From a virus, in IMG/VR virus record IMGVR_UViG_3300010885_020865, positions 1 through 25,693 of that record: DNA of 25,693 nucleotides. One strand, given 5' to 3'. Positions 1-6,248 of this stretch are shown piece by piece. The notes beneath the pieces were generated by a model. It saw only the letters and a program-made list of their open reading frames with translations. It made no database searches and was not told the DNA's origin. Every line of letters starts with the position of its first letter. Position 1 is the stretch's first letter. Made by a program: the position numbers and the translations under genes.

Positions 1-59
1 AGAATTTCGTTGGCCATTTTGAGAAGTTCGAGACGGATCTCGTAAGGTGTTTTGCTCAT
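1..59 (-). CDS. Small hypothetical protein, 5' end only
   Basis: The first 19 codons of a gene running leftward out of the window, reading MSKTPYEIRLELLKMANEI. The ATG is the complement of 57-59 and has a good Shine-Dalgarno sequence (AGGAGA) a few bases upstream. A perfect late-promoter octamer lies 59 bases upstream at 118-125, so it is probably its own late transcription unit just beyond the gp23 terminator. The visible part is amphipathic and helical-looking. I do not recognise the family securely, and no function is assigned. Confidence 0.7.
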   Translation of the reverse strand, partial: MSKTPYEIRLELLKMANEI

Positions 60-117
60 ATTTTTCTCCTTTGTGTGTATGTGTGTCTAACACGAGCTGT
101 AGCTGTTGCTACACGAA

Positions 118-125
118 TATTTATA
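118..125 (-). promoter_or_regulatory. T4-type late promoter (-10 element)
   Basis: The minus strand reads TATAAATA here, identical to the T4 late-promoter consensus recognised by the gp55 sigma factor. It sits between the gp23 terminator (146-168) and the start codon at 57-59, in the right orientation for the small partial gene. A gp55 homologue is encoded in this window. Confidence 0.75.
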
Positions 126-145
126 CTCTAGATCGTACCGCCAAC

Positions 146-168
146 AAAAAAGGGCCTCTCGGCCCTTT
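146..168 (-). terminator. Intrinsic terminator of the capsid operon
   Basis: An 8-bp perfect stem (149-156 with 161-168, GC-rich core GGGCC/GGCCC) closes a four-base loop. On the minus strand it is followed directly by a run of six T (146-151). It lies about 47 bases downstream of the gp23 stop codon, so it most likely ends the leftward capsid transcript. Confidence 0.9.
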
Positions 169-215
169 GATGTAAACTTCCCATCCCGTTGAGAATAAAA
201 GTTTTGTTTACTAGA

Positions 216-1379
216 TTACTGGAAGCTCAAGTTAGCTACTGTAATGCTTTCTAGGTAGTCGGCAGCGTTACCCAAGCTAGATGCTGTGTTTGACAACTCA
301 ACATAGCCGTAACGTGTCATGAAGCCAACTACTGGTTCGAATGTTGCTGGATCAAGAACAACACCAGAACTCATTAGAGGAATATATGGGCAATAGAAAG
401 CGGCTGCATCAGCTTCGCTTGTACCCTTATAACCAACTAATACGTTAGTTGAATCGCTTGCATAGCTGTCAACGTAAATACGCATTGCGCCATTCAATGT
501 ACCAACAAACTTGGTGTTTGTAGGAGCTTCAAATGTGCCTTCTGTAGTACGTGCAAATGCGCTAGTTGTAGCACTTTGCAATACTGTCAATGCGGCTGGT
601 GATACAACTGCCCAGTTACCTGCGCCACGACGTGTACGTTGTGCGATCAAGTTAGCGGCACGGTTAATAACAACTGCCAAAGCGGCGTGTTCGTCACCAA
701 CGAATGTTGCTGTACCAGATACGGTAGCTTGGTTGTATGCATATGTTTGACCGCTTAGAGCACGTAGTGAACCAAGAATTTCTTGGTCGATTTCAACTGT
801 GATCTCTTGAGCCAAAGCTGCCATGATTTCAGCTTCTACGTCCAAACCGTGCATTGCTTGTGCATCTTGCGCGGCTTCAAATGTCCAACGAGCAGACAAT
901 TTACGTGTTTTAGCTTCAACAACTTGTTTCAAGATTTGAACGTTGATACGACGTCCTGGTACGCCTTCTAGGCTAGCTGTAGAAACAGCTTTACCATTGG
1001 GATCTGAACCAGTACCAGAGTAGCTAGTAGCAATCTTGAATGGGCTCAATGCCTCGTCACCAGCAGTTACGATGTCTGCGCTATCTGCATAACGTACACG
1101 TAATGTGTGGATTTGGCTAACTGGGCCAGTCATTGGCTGTACGCCAACGATTTCGTTAGCGATAACTGTAGGCATAACACGACGGATAACTGGTAGAATC
1201 ACACGGTTAAGTGTAGAGATGTTACCAGCTGTTGTGCCACCTGCAGTTGCACTTTCAGCCAAGTGCTTGCGTGTGTTTTCTAAGATTACACTCATTGAAG
1301 TGCGCTTAGAACCTTGTAAGCCTTCTAACAGGGCGTCTTTCGTCTCGCCCCAACGGCTTTCTAATAATGCTTGTGTCAT
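216..1379 (-). CDS. 23: Major capsid protein, gp23 family
   Basis: The protein is 387 residues and would form the hexameric lattice of the T4-like head. It is shorter than T4 gp23 (521 residues). The segment from about residue 50 on (NRVILPVIRRVMPTVIANEI) and the C-terminal part (FMTRYGYVELSNT) match the conserved gp23 core. A probable maturation cut for the gp21 protease follows LAE at residue 42 (hydrophobic-x-Glu rule), which would leave about 345 residues; this site is inferred. It is the last gene of the leftward run gp20, 81-aa, gp67-like, gp21, gp22, gp23, the T4 head order. A purine-rich ribosome site (AAGGAAA) precedes the ATG, and an intrinsic terminator follows the stop. Confidence 0.95.
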   Translation of the reverse strand: MTQALLESRWGETKDALLEGLQGSKRTSMSVILENTRKHLAESATAGGTTAGNISTLNRVILPVIRRVMPTVIANEIVGVQPMTGPVSQIHTLRVRYADSADIVTAGDEALSPFKIATSYSGTGSDPNGKAVSTASLEGVPGRRINVQILKQVVEAKTRKLSARWTFEAAQDAQAMHGLDVEAEIMAALAQEITVEIDQEILGSLRALSGQTYAYNQATVSGTATFVGDEHAALAVVINRAANLIAQRTRRGAGNWAVVSPAALTVLQSATTSAFARTTEGTFEAPTNTKFVGTLNGAMRIYVDSYASDSTNVLVGYKGTSEADAAAFYCPYIPLMSSGVVLDPATFEPVVGFMTRYGYVELSNTASSLGNAADYLESITVANLSFQ

Positions 1380-1409
1380 TTTAATTTCCTTTTTCCTTTT
1401 AGGGTTTGG

Positions 1410-2513
1410 TTACTTTAGCCCTGCTAAACGCTTTAGTTCAACCACGTTGGTATCTGATTGTTCTTTTGCGACAGTTTTAGCAGTTTTATCTCCAGTTACT
1501 TCACTACGGCTTTCTGTTAACGCAACCTTTTGAGTTGCAACTTTAACAGTACCATTGTTCAATACTGCTGGAAGATACTTTTCATATGCACTCTGCAATT
1601 TTGCAGTTTGCACAGATTCTAACAAGTCAGCCATCACAGCTGCCTTTTCCTTGTTCAATGGCTTCAACATACTGTCAAGTACTTGCTTGCGTTCTGTTGA
1701 TTCCTTGATAACACGGATTTCTCTTTCTTTCGACTCAACAATTGCTTCTTTTTCTTGGGCTACCTGAACTGCTTCAGCTAACTTACGATTTGTTTCGACA
1801 ACTTGTGCTTGCAACTTGCGAACTTCTTTGTTCTCATTTAAGTGAGTAACAGCAAATTCACTTGCAAAGGCTTCGAATAAACGACGTCCAAACATGTTCT
1901 CACGAGCTGTGTGGATATCTTCTTTCAATTGAGTCAATTCAGACTCTAGGTTTGTAGCCACAGACTCTTTTACAGCTTGGCTTGCACGAGTAATGAACGT
2001 TTGTTGTAGGTCAGCTAATTTAGATTTAGCTTCGGCAACCAAACGAACCTTAGTTTCTACTACGGCACGTTTGTCTTGTTCAAACTCTTTGATTTCTTCA
2101 GCAAGAGCGCCGATCACAAATGACTCAAGTTTAGCAATGCTATTCTCGTATGTTTTGCGATCTGCACGTAATTCTTTGATTTCTTCGGCTAGTTTGCTAA
2201 CCATGAAACCATTGAATTTTTTAGCACTTTCGTTCATGTGTACATTGAAACGTACACGGTCTTCTGCAAGTGCTTTCTTTTCTGCTTGGAACTCTGCAAG
2301 TTCGGCGGTTAGAGATTCTGTAACCATTTTATCTAGAGCTTCAACCATTACTTGTTTGTCATGTTCGTAGCGGCCAGCGAATTCTTCACGAAGCTCTGCA
2401 CGTACTTGTTCACGTGCTTCGGTCAGCTTGGTTTCCCAAGCTTCATTGATAGCTTCTTGAGTACTTTCGTTAATAATGCCACTGTCTAACAATGGTTTGA
2501 TAGCATCTAACAT
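1410..2513 (-). CDS. 22: Prohead core scaffold protein, gp22-like
   Basis: A 367-residue, highly charged, almost entirely helical protein (long runs such as EELRADRKTYENS, and many Glu, Lys and Ala heptads), as expected of the internal scaffold around which gp23 assembles. It is longer than T4 gp22 (269 residues). It lies between gp21 and gp23, exactly where T4 gene 22 lies, 30 bases upstream of gp23 and 19 bases downstream of gp21. Many hydrophobic-x-Glu sites would allow gp21 to shred it during head maturation (inference). The assignment rests on position and composition more than on sequence motifs. Confidence 0.85.
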   Translation of the reverse strand: MLDAIKPLLDSGIINESTQEAINEAWETKLTEAREQVRAELREEFAGRYEHDKQVMVEALDKMVTESLTAELAEFQAEKKALAEDRVRFNVHMNESAKKFNGFMVSKLAEEIKELRADRKTYENSIAKLESFVIGALAEEIKEFEQDKRAVVETKVRLVAEAKSKLADLQQTFITRASQAVKESVATNLESELTQLKEDIHTARENMFGRRLFEAFASEFAVTHLNENKEVRKLQAQVVETNRKLAEAVQVAQEKEAIVESKEREIRVIKESTERKQVLDSMLKPLNKEKAAVMADLLESVQTAKLQSAYEKYLPAVLNNGTVKVATQKVALTESRSEVTGDKTAKTVAKEQSDTNVVELKRLAGLK

Positions 2514-2532
2514 TCGGTTCTCTCCTGTTTAA

Positions 2533-3165
2533 TTAGACTTTTAAGTCTTTGATTAGCTTTGTTACAGCTTCTTTCAGGTACTTTTGTACTTTTTGATCTT
2601 GAGTGGCGTCACGTGCCATCTCGAATATCTGAGCTCCCCCACGCATGTTCATCAAACCTTCATAAATTACTTTAGGATAGGCATGTGGTGCGCTGGGTTG
2701 TGCTACAATGTCCACAGTAATGATTTCAAAATCACTAACGTGTCCACTTCCTTCATTTACTTGACCCGATCCGCGGCTGCTAACGCCCAGCTTGACACCA
2801 CTTGTTAACATGGCTCTAACAAGCTCGCCCATCGGAGTTGGTAAAATCTTTAGTTTGCCCATGCCGTAATTGCCTTCCATCCACATGTGTGAAATCATAT
2901 GGCTTACACGGTCTAGGTTAATTTTCAAATCATCGGGATGGTCTAGTTCGCCTAATACGCTATAACCATCCTTTAATTGGTTGTTGATTGCAGAAACAGC
3001 TTGTTCAATTTCGCTAACTGGGTATACACGTTGATTGTGGTTCTTGACGCCACCTTCAATGAATATACCCTTCATGTACCAGTGTTTACCCGACCCGTCA
3101 CTGGACTCCTCGTTAATAACTTGGATTCCAGCACGATCAAATGATAAGTTTTCTCTTAGGTACAT
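2533..3165 (-). CDS. 21: Prohead maturation protease, gp21 family
   Basis: A 210-residue serine protease of the T4 gp21 (herpesvirus-assemblin-like) fold that cleaves scaffold and capsid proteins inside the prohead. Visible motifs are the His motif GELDHPDD (His76), the serine motif GVSSRGSG (Ser129/130), and VDIVAQPSAPHAYP at 151-164, which follows the nucleophile in this family. Length is close to T4 gp21 (212). It follows the gp67-like gene by 11 bases and precedes gp22 by 19 bases, so it is co-transcribed. No strong Shine-Dalgarno is seen before the ATG; a GAG at about 8 bases may serve. Confidence 0.93.
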   Translation of the reverse strand: MYLRENLSFDRAGIQVINEESSDGSGKHWYMKGIFIEGGVKNHNQRVYPVSEIEQAVSAINNQLKDGYSVLGELDHPDDLKINLDRVSHMISHMWMEGNYGMGKLKILPTPMGELVRAMLTSGVKLGVSSRGSGQVNEGSGHVSDFEIITVDIVAQPSAPHAYPKVIYEGLMNMRGGAQIFEMARDATQDQKVQKYLKEAVTKLIKDLKV

Positions 3166-3176
3166 TTATAGCTCAA

Positions 3177-4151
3177 TTAAATTTTCTTGCCAGTATTCTG
3201 TGTTTGTACAGCTTTGGTGGCAACTTTTACTTTGCCATCGGTTGTTTGACCTTCGGCGCCTTTTTCAGACTCCCAGTTCTTACCAACTGGAGTTGTCTTC
3301 TTGCTACCGCCTGGTGCGTTTTGGAACTTCTCTTTAGAGAACTTGCCTTCGCCTTTGCTGTATTCGTTGTTGGGCTTTGGAATAGCTTTGCCGTCTGCGG
3401 CTTGTTCGTTACCACCACGAGCAATGTTCTTGCTTGTGCCACCAAAGTCTGGACCAGACTCTAGGCTAACACTCTTGGTGTTGCGCTCGCCTTGCTTTTC
3501 GCTCTTGGCACCGGTACCGGCCATATGACCGTTAGGGCCTTTGGCTGGCTCTTGATCGTAAACTTGACCAATTGTGTCAACATATTCACGCATCAATTGT
3601 GCAACAGACTTGCTTTCTTTGACTTCTTTTTTGTCTTCTTTAGATTCGTCTTCTTCTTCATCGTCAGACTCTTCTTCAGCTTCTTCCATCATCGGGGCTT
3701 CAGCAAAGGCTTCTTCGCCTTCGTCTTCTTCGCCGTCCATGTCGCCGCCGATTTCTTCGTCGCCGTCCATGTCGCTACCGCCTACATCAGCAAGCAATTG
3801 GTCGATCTTGTCTTTGATGTCTTCCAAGTCGGCTTTGATATCGCTGTGTTCGTGATCGTCACCGATTTCACCGCCCATTTCGTCGTCTTCGCCTGGCTCG
3901 TCACCTAAAGAAAACTCTTCGCCTTCTTCGTCGTCTTCACCAAGACCAGTTTCGTCTACGTGGTCAGTAACGTCGTCGATCATTTCGCCAGCTGGATCAG
4001 CTGAGCCGAAATTTTCTTCTACTTGCTCTTCGTCCATCAAACTTTCGTAGATGTCGCGGCTTTTTTCTACTACAATCTCATGAAATAATTCACGAGCTTT
4101 TTGTTCGTTATCATTGATGATGTATTCAATCAATTTTTCATACTTGTTCAT
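3177..4151 (-). CDS. 67: Large acidic prohead core protein, gp67-like
   Basis: A 324-residue protein with three visible zones. Residues 1-40 are a helical head (LIEYIINDNEQKARELFHEI) resembling the N-terminus of T4 gp67, as I recall it. Residues 40-175 are extremely Asp/Glu-rich with few hydrophobics. Residues 205-324 are Lys/Gly/Asn-rich and basic. T4 gp67 has only a short head plus an acidic tail (about 80 residues), so this version is roughly four times longer and charge-bipolar. Position between the portal and gp21 fits the T4 67/68 slot. It would be an internal core component, probably cleaved by gp21. A strong Shine-Dalgarno (AAGGAGT) precedes the ATG. The opposite strand contains long open frames only because of the skewed composition. 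Confidence 0.7.
   Translation of the reverse strand: MNKYEKLIEYIINDNEQKARELFHEIVVEKSRDIYESLMDEEQVEENFGSADPAGEMIDDVTDHVDETGLGEDDEEGEEFSLGDEPGEDDEMGGEIGDDHEHSDIKADLEDIKDKIDQLLADVGGSDMDGDEEIGGDMDGEEDEGEEAFAEAPMMEEAEEESDDEEEDESKEDKKEVKESKSVAQLMREYVDTIGQVYDQEPAKGPNGHMAGTGAKSEKQGERNTKSVSLESGPDFGGTSKNIARGGNEQAADGKAIPKPNNEYSKGEGKFSKEKFQNAPGGSKKTTPVGKNWESEKGAEGQTTDGKVKVATKAVQTQNTGKKI
3730..3775. repeat. Short direct repeat in the acidic tract
   Basis: TCGCCGTCCATGTCGC occurs at 3730-3745 and again at 3760-3775, a 30-base period inside the gp67-like gene. It encodes two tandem GGxDMDG(D/E)E(D/E)-type units (residues about 124-143). This suggests slippage or duplication built the acidic tract. Confidence 0.75.
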
Positions 4152-4178
4152 AAGAACTCCTTTGTCAAGTGGCTTTGT

Positions 4179-4198
4179 GTAGTTATTTACTTAACTAC
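4179..4198 (-). promoter_or_regulatory. Weak late-promoter candidate in a hairpin
   Basis: A 7-bp inverted repeat (GTAGTTA at 4179-4185, TAACTAC at 4192-4198) surrounds an AGTAAATA octamer on the minus strand (4184-4191; 6 of 8 to the late consensus). It lies about 33 bases upstream of the gp67-like start, a plausible promoter distance. The adjacent gap at 4199-4255 also holds a tandem CGATTTTTT repeat of unclear role. Weak evidence. Confidence 0.3.
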
Positions 4199-4255
4199 GC
4201 ATATTTCTAATAATAATCGGCGATTTTTTACGATTTTTTGACAATTATAATGGTG

Positions 4256-4501
4256 TTAAACACCCATTGCCCCGCCGGCAGCTGGTTCTGCGGCAGCTTT
4301 GTACTGTTTAGCGACAGATTTTAGTTTCTTCTCGTGTTCAAATTTACGCACATCATGTGCAATACGTAAACGATTTAGGTGTGCCAACGTCAAGCGAGAA
4401 GACTTGCGAATGTCCGATAGTTTCATTACACTACCGTCATCTTTTTCGTTTTGGTGTCCTGTATAGTCAGGATTCACTAGACCTAATTCAAATAAATGCA
4501 T
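4256..4501 (-). CDS. Small basic head-operon protein
   Basis: An 81-residue, Lys/Arg-rich protein. Its core (LSDIRKSSRLTLAHLNRLRI, then a helix of Lys/Ala/Glu) resembles small uncharacterised proteins encoded next to gp20 in other T4-like phages. It lies in the slot between portal and protease where T4 has genes 67 and 68, so a prohead core role like gp68 is possible, but no sequence motif proves it. It ends in an Ala/Gly-rich tail. The gene follows the portal by 27 bases. Confidence 0.7.
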   Translation of the reverse strand: MHLFELGLVNPDYTGHQNEKDDGSVMKLSDIRKSSRLTLAHLNRLRIAHDVRKFEHEKKLKSVAKQYKAAAEPAAGGAMGV

Positions 4502-4528
4502 ACAGTTATTTACCCAAATCAGCGGTAA

Positions 4529-6214
4529 TTAAGCTGGTGCTCCACCAGCTGGGGCCGGTGCTGCCGCTTCGCCACCCTCGGGTGCAGGAGCTTCTTCACC
4601 ACCGCCGGCAGTTTCCAAGTCGGCTTCTATACCGCCGGGACTTACACCCATGCTACGTAGATTTGGACTTTCGACTGGTGCTGATTCAACATCGCCCTGT
4701 TCTTCGCTCCACATGGTTTCGTTCTCGCTCATTTCCATTTCACTCATGCCCAAATAACGCTTCATTAGGAAACGCTTTGAAAAATAAGCATACTGTTCTA
4801 ACTGTGTAAATGTGTTGATACGTGCTGTATCAATGTCGGCTTGACGATAACTGGCAAAGTTTTGTGGCTCTTCAAAACGCAAATCAAACAGGGAACTGTC
4901 AATGTTGATGCCTCTCCAGCGCATAAACATCTTGAATTCTTGGTCCAATTTGTCCACAATCATGGCCTGTAGACGCTTGCAGTACTGTGTAAAACGCCAC
5001 TCTTGGATCAGTGCTGTTCCAGTTTTACCGTCGCTATAACTCTGTGTTCCGTCATCCACACCAGTGGGCAAATAACTACTAGGGATACGCAGACCACGAA
5101 ACAACTTGTTGGTAAAGAATCGCAAGTCTGTGATTTCGCCTAGGTTTTGACCGCCGGCTAGCGTGGATACATCGCTACCACGACCATCAGCCGTAACTGG
5201 GAAAAAGTAGTCTTCGTTGGTGCTTAATGGATTGTATGTGGCATCCATCATGTTTACACCGCCACCGGTTTGTGTGGGTATTCTACGCTGATGTATTTCG
5301 TTTTTGATGCGTTCTACAAACGCCATGGCCATGTGTGGCACCATGTTGCCCACGTCAATCTTGAAGATTCTACGCTCTGGCGCACGTTGTACACGATATA
5401 TAATGATCGAATCTTCTAGCAGTTCTTTCTGTTTGAATACTTTAAAAACGTTTTCTAACACACTATTACCAAAAGGCCAGAAAGCATCTAGTCCTTCAGT
5501 CAAGCTCAGGTGCACCACGTGTTCGGCATTGATAACTGCTTCGTTGCGTTGATGACTAAAACGTCCGCCGCTGGTACTGGGGCCATTGGGGCTGATGTAA
5601 CTGCCCTGTGGGCCACCAATCTGTGGACTGTTACTGAACGAGTCACTGGTGGTAACTGCTGTAACTGTCAAATTCTGAAAGTTGGGATTCAAATCACGAA
5701 CAATGTACTGTTCAGGCTCTTTGCCTTTGTTTTCGTTCACAATCACCTTTGTGACTTTGCTCATTTCGGTCCAGTACAGTTTGAAGTTCTCTGGATCACG
5801 AATAAACACTTGATCACCGTACTTGATGGTGTTGCGTACAATCTTGAAGATACGACGATTTAAATCATTCAGTTTGACCCACTGCTGTAATTGCTCTTTG
5901 ATAATTTTAACTTCGTTGTCTGTGGGTTTGTCTTTGAAATCAATTTCAAATGCTGTGCCGTTTTCGGCGTTCTTCTGTGTGGTAAATTCAGCCAGGATAT
6001 CTAGGGCCGCATTGATTTCTGAATCCATGTCCATTTGTTCGTATTGATTGTAACGTTCAATACGATTTGGGTGTCCAACATACACTTCCGGTAGGGTGCT
6101 TTGATAGTTACGATAGCCCGGATCAGCTTTCTGACCACTTACTGCGGTGCTACCACTAATGGGACTGCCCAATTGCATTGGGCTGGTTTTAAAATACTTT
6201 TTCCATGTGGCCAT
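4529..6214 (-). CDS. 20: Portal vertex protein, gp20 family
   Basis: A 561-residue protein forming the dodecameric portal through which DNA enters the head and to which the tail joins. Family-typical stretches are YNQYEQMDMDSEINAALDIL (about residue 55), EDSIIIYRVQRAPERRIFKIDVGNMV in the middle, and GRGSDVSTLAGGQNLGEITD followed by IPSSYLPTGVDDG. Length matches T4 gp20 (524) apart from a C-terminal Ala/Pro/Gly/Glu-rich low-complexity tail after about residue 515. The gene follows the tape measure gene by 34 bases. A weak GAGA ribosome site precedes the ATG. Confidence 0.95.
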   Translation of the reverse strand: MATWKKYFKTSPMQLGSPISGSTAVSGQKADPGYRNYQSTLPEVYVGHPNRIERYNQYEQMDMDSEINAALDILAEFTTQKNAENGTAFEIDFKDKPTDNEVKIIKEQLQQWVKLNDLNRRIFKIVRNTIKYGDQVFIRDPENFKLYWTEMSKVTKVIVNENKGKEPEQYIVRDLNPNFQNLTVTAVTTSDSFSNSPQIGGPQGSYISPNGPSTSGGRFSHQRNEAVINAEHVVHLSLTEGLDAFWPFGNSVLENVFKVFKQKELLEDSIIIYRVQRAPERRIFKIDVGNMVPHMAMAFVERIKNEIHQRRIPTQTGGGVNMMDATYNPLSTNEDYFFPVTADGRGSDVSTLAGGQNLGEITDLRFFTNKLFRGLRIPSSYLPTGVDDGTQSYSDGKTGTALIQEWRFTQYCKRLQAMIVDKLDQEFKMFMRWRGINIDSSLFDLRFEEPQNFASYRQADIDTARINTFTQLEQYAYFSKRFLMKRYLGMSEMEMSENETMWSEEQGDVESAPVESPNLRSMGVSPGGIEADLETAGGGEEAPAPEGGEAAAPAPAGGAPA

Positions 6215-6233
6215 AAATTATCTCGTAATGCAA

Positions 6234-6241
6234 TATTTACC
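6234..6241 (-). promoter_or_regulatory. Weak late-promoter candidate before gp20
   Basis: The minus strand reads GGTAAATA (6 of 8 to TATAAATA) in the 34-base gap between tape measure and portal, about 19 bases before the portal ATG. The same octamer occurs on the minus strand at 4507-4514 but only five bases from a start codon, too close to act as a promoter there. Treat as tentative. Confidence 0.25.
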
Positions 6242-6248
6242 GCATTTA

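Noticed and set aside
3164-3171. TATAAATG on the minus strand at the gp21 start codon
   Set aside because: The octamer-like string contains the ATG itself, so it cannot act as a promoter for gp21; probably chance in AT-rich DNA.
3227-3445. 72-residue Lys-rich frame on the minus strand inside the gp67-like gene
   Set aside because: It is another frame of the basic tail region of the gp67-like gene; no Shine-Dalgarno and no independent support.
3492-3908. 138-residue Phe/Val-rich open frame on the plus strand
   Set aside because: It is the antisense of the Asp/Glu codon tract of the gp67-like gene (GAA/GAT/GAC read backward as TTC/ATC/GTC); it has no family resemblance and no ribosome site of its own.
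4237-4252. TTGACAATTATAAT on the plus strand as a promoter
   Set aside because: The -35-like and -10-like hexamers are only about two bases apart, far from the required 16-18, and no rightward gene follows.
4507-4514. GGTAAATA as a late promoter for the 81-residue gene
   Set aside because: It is only five bases from the start codon, leaving no leader for a transcript that begins downstream of the element.
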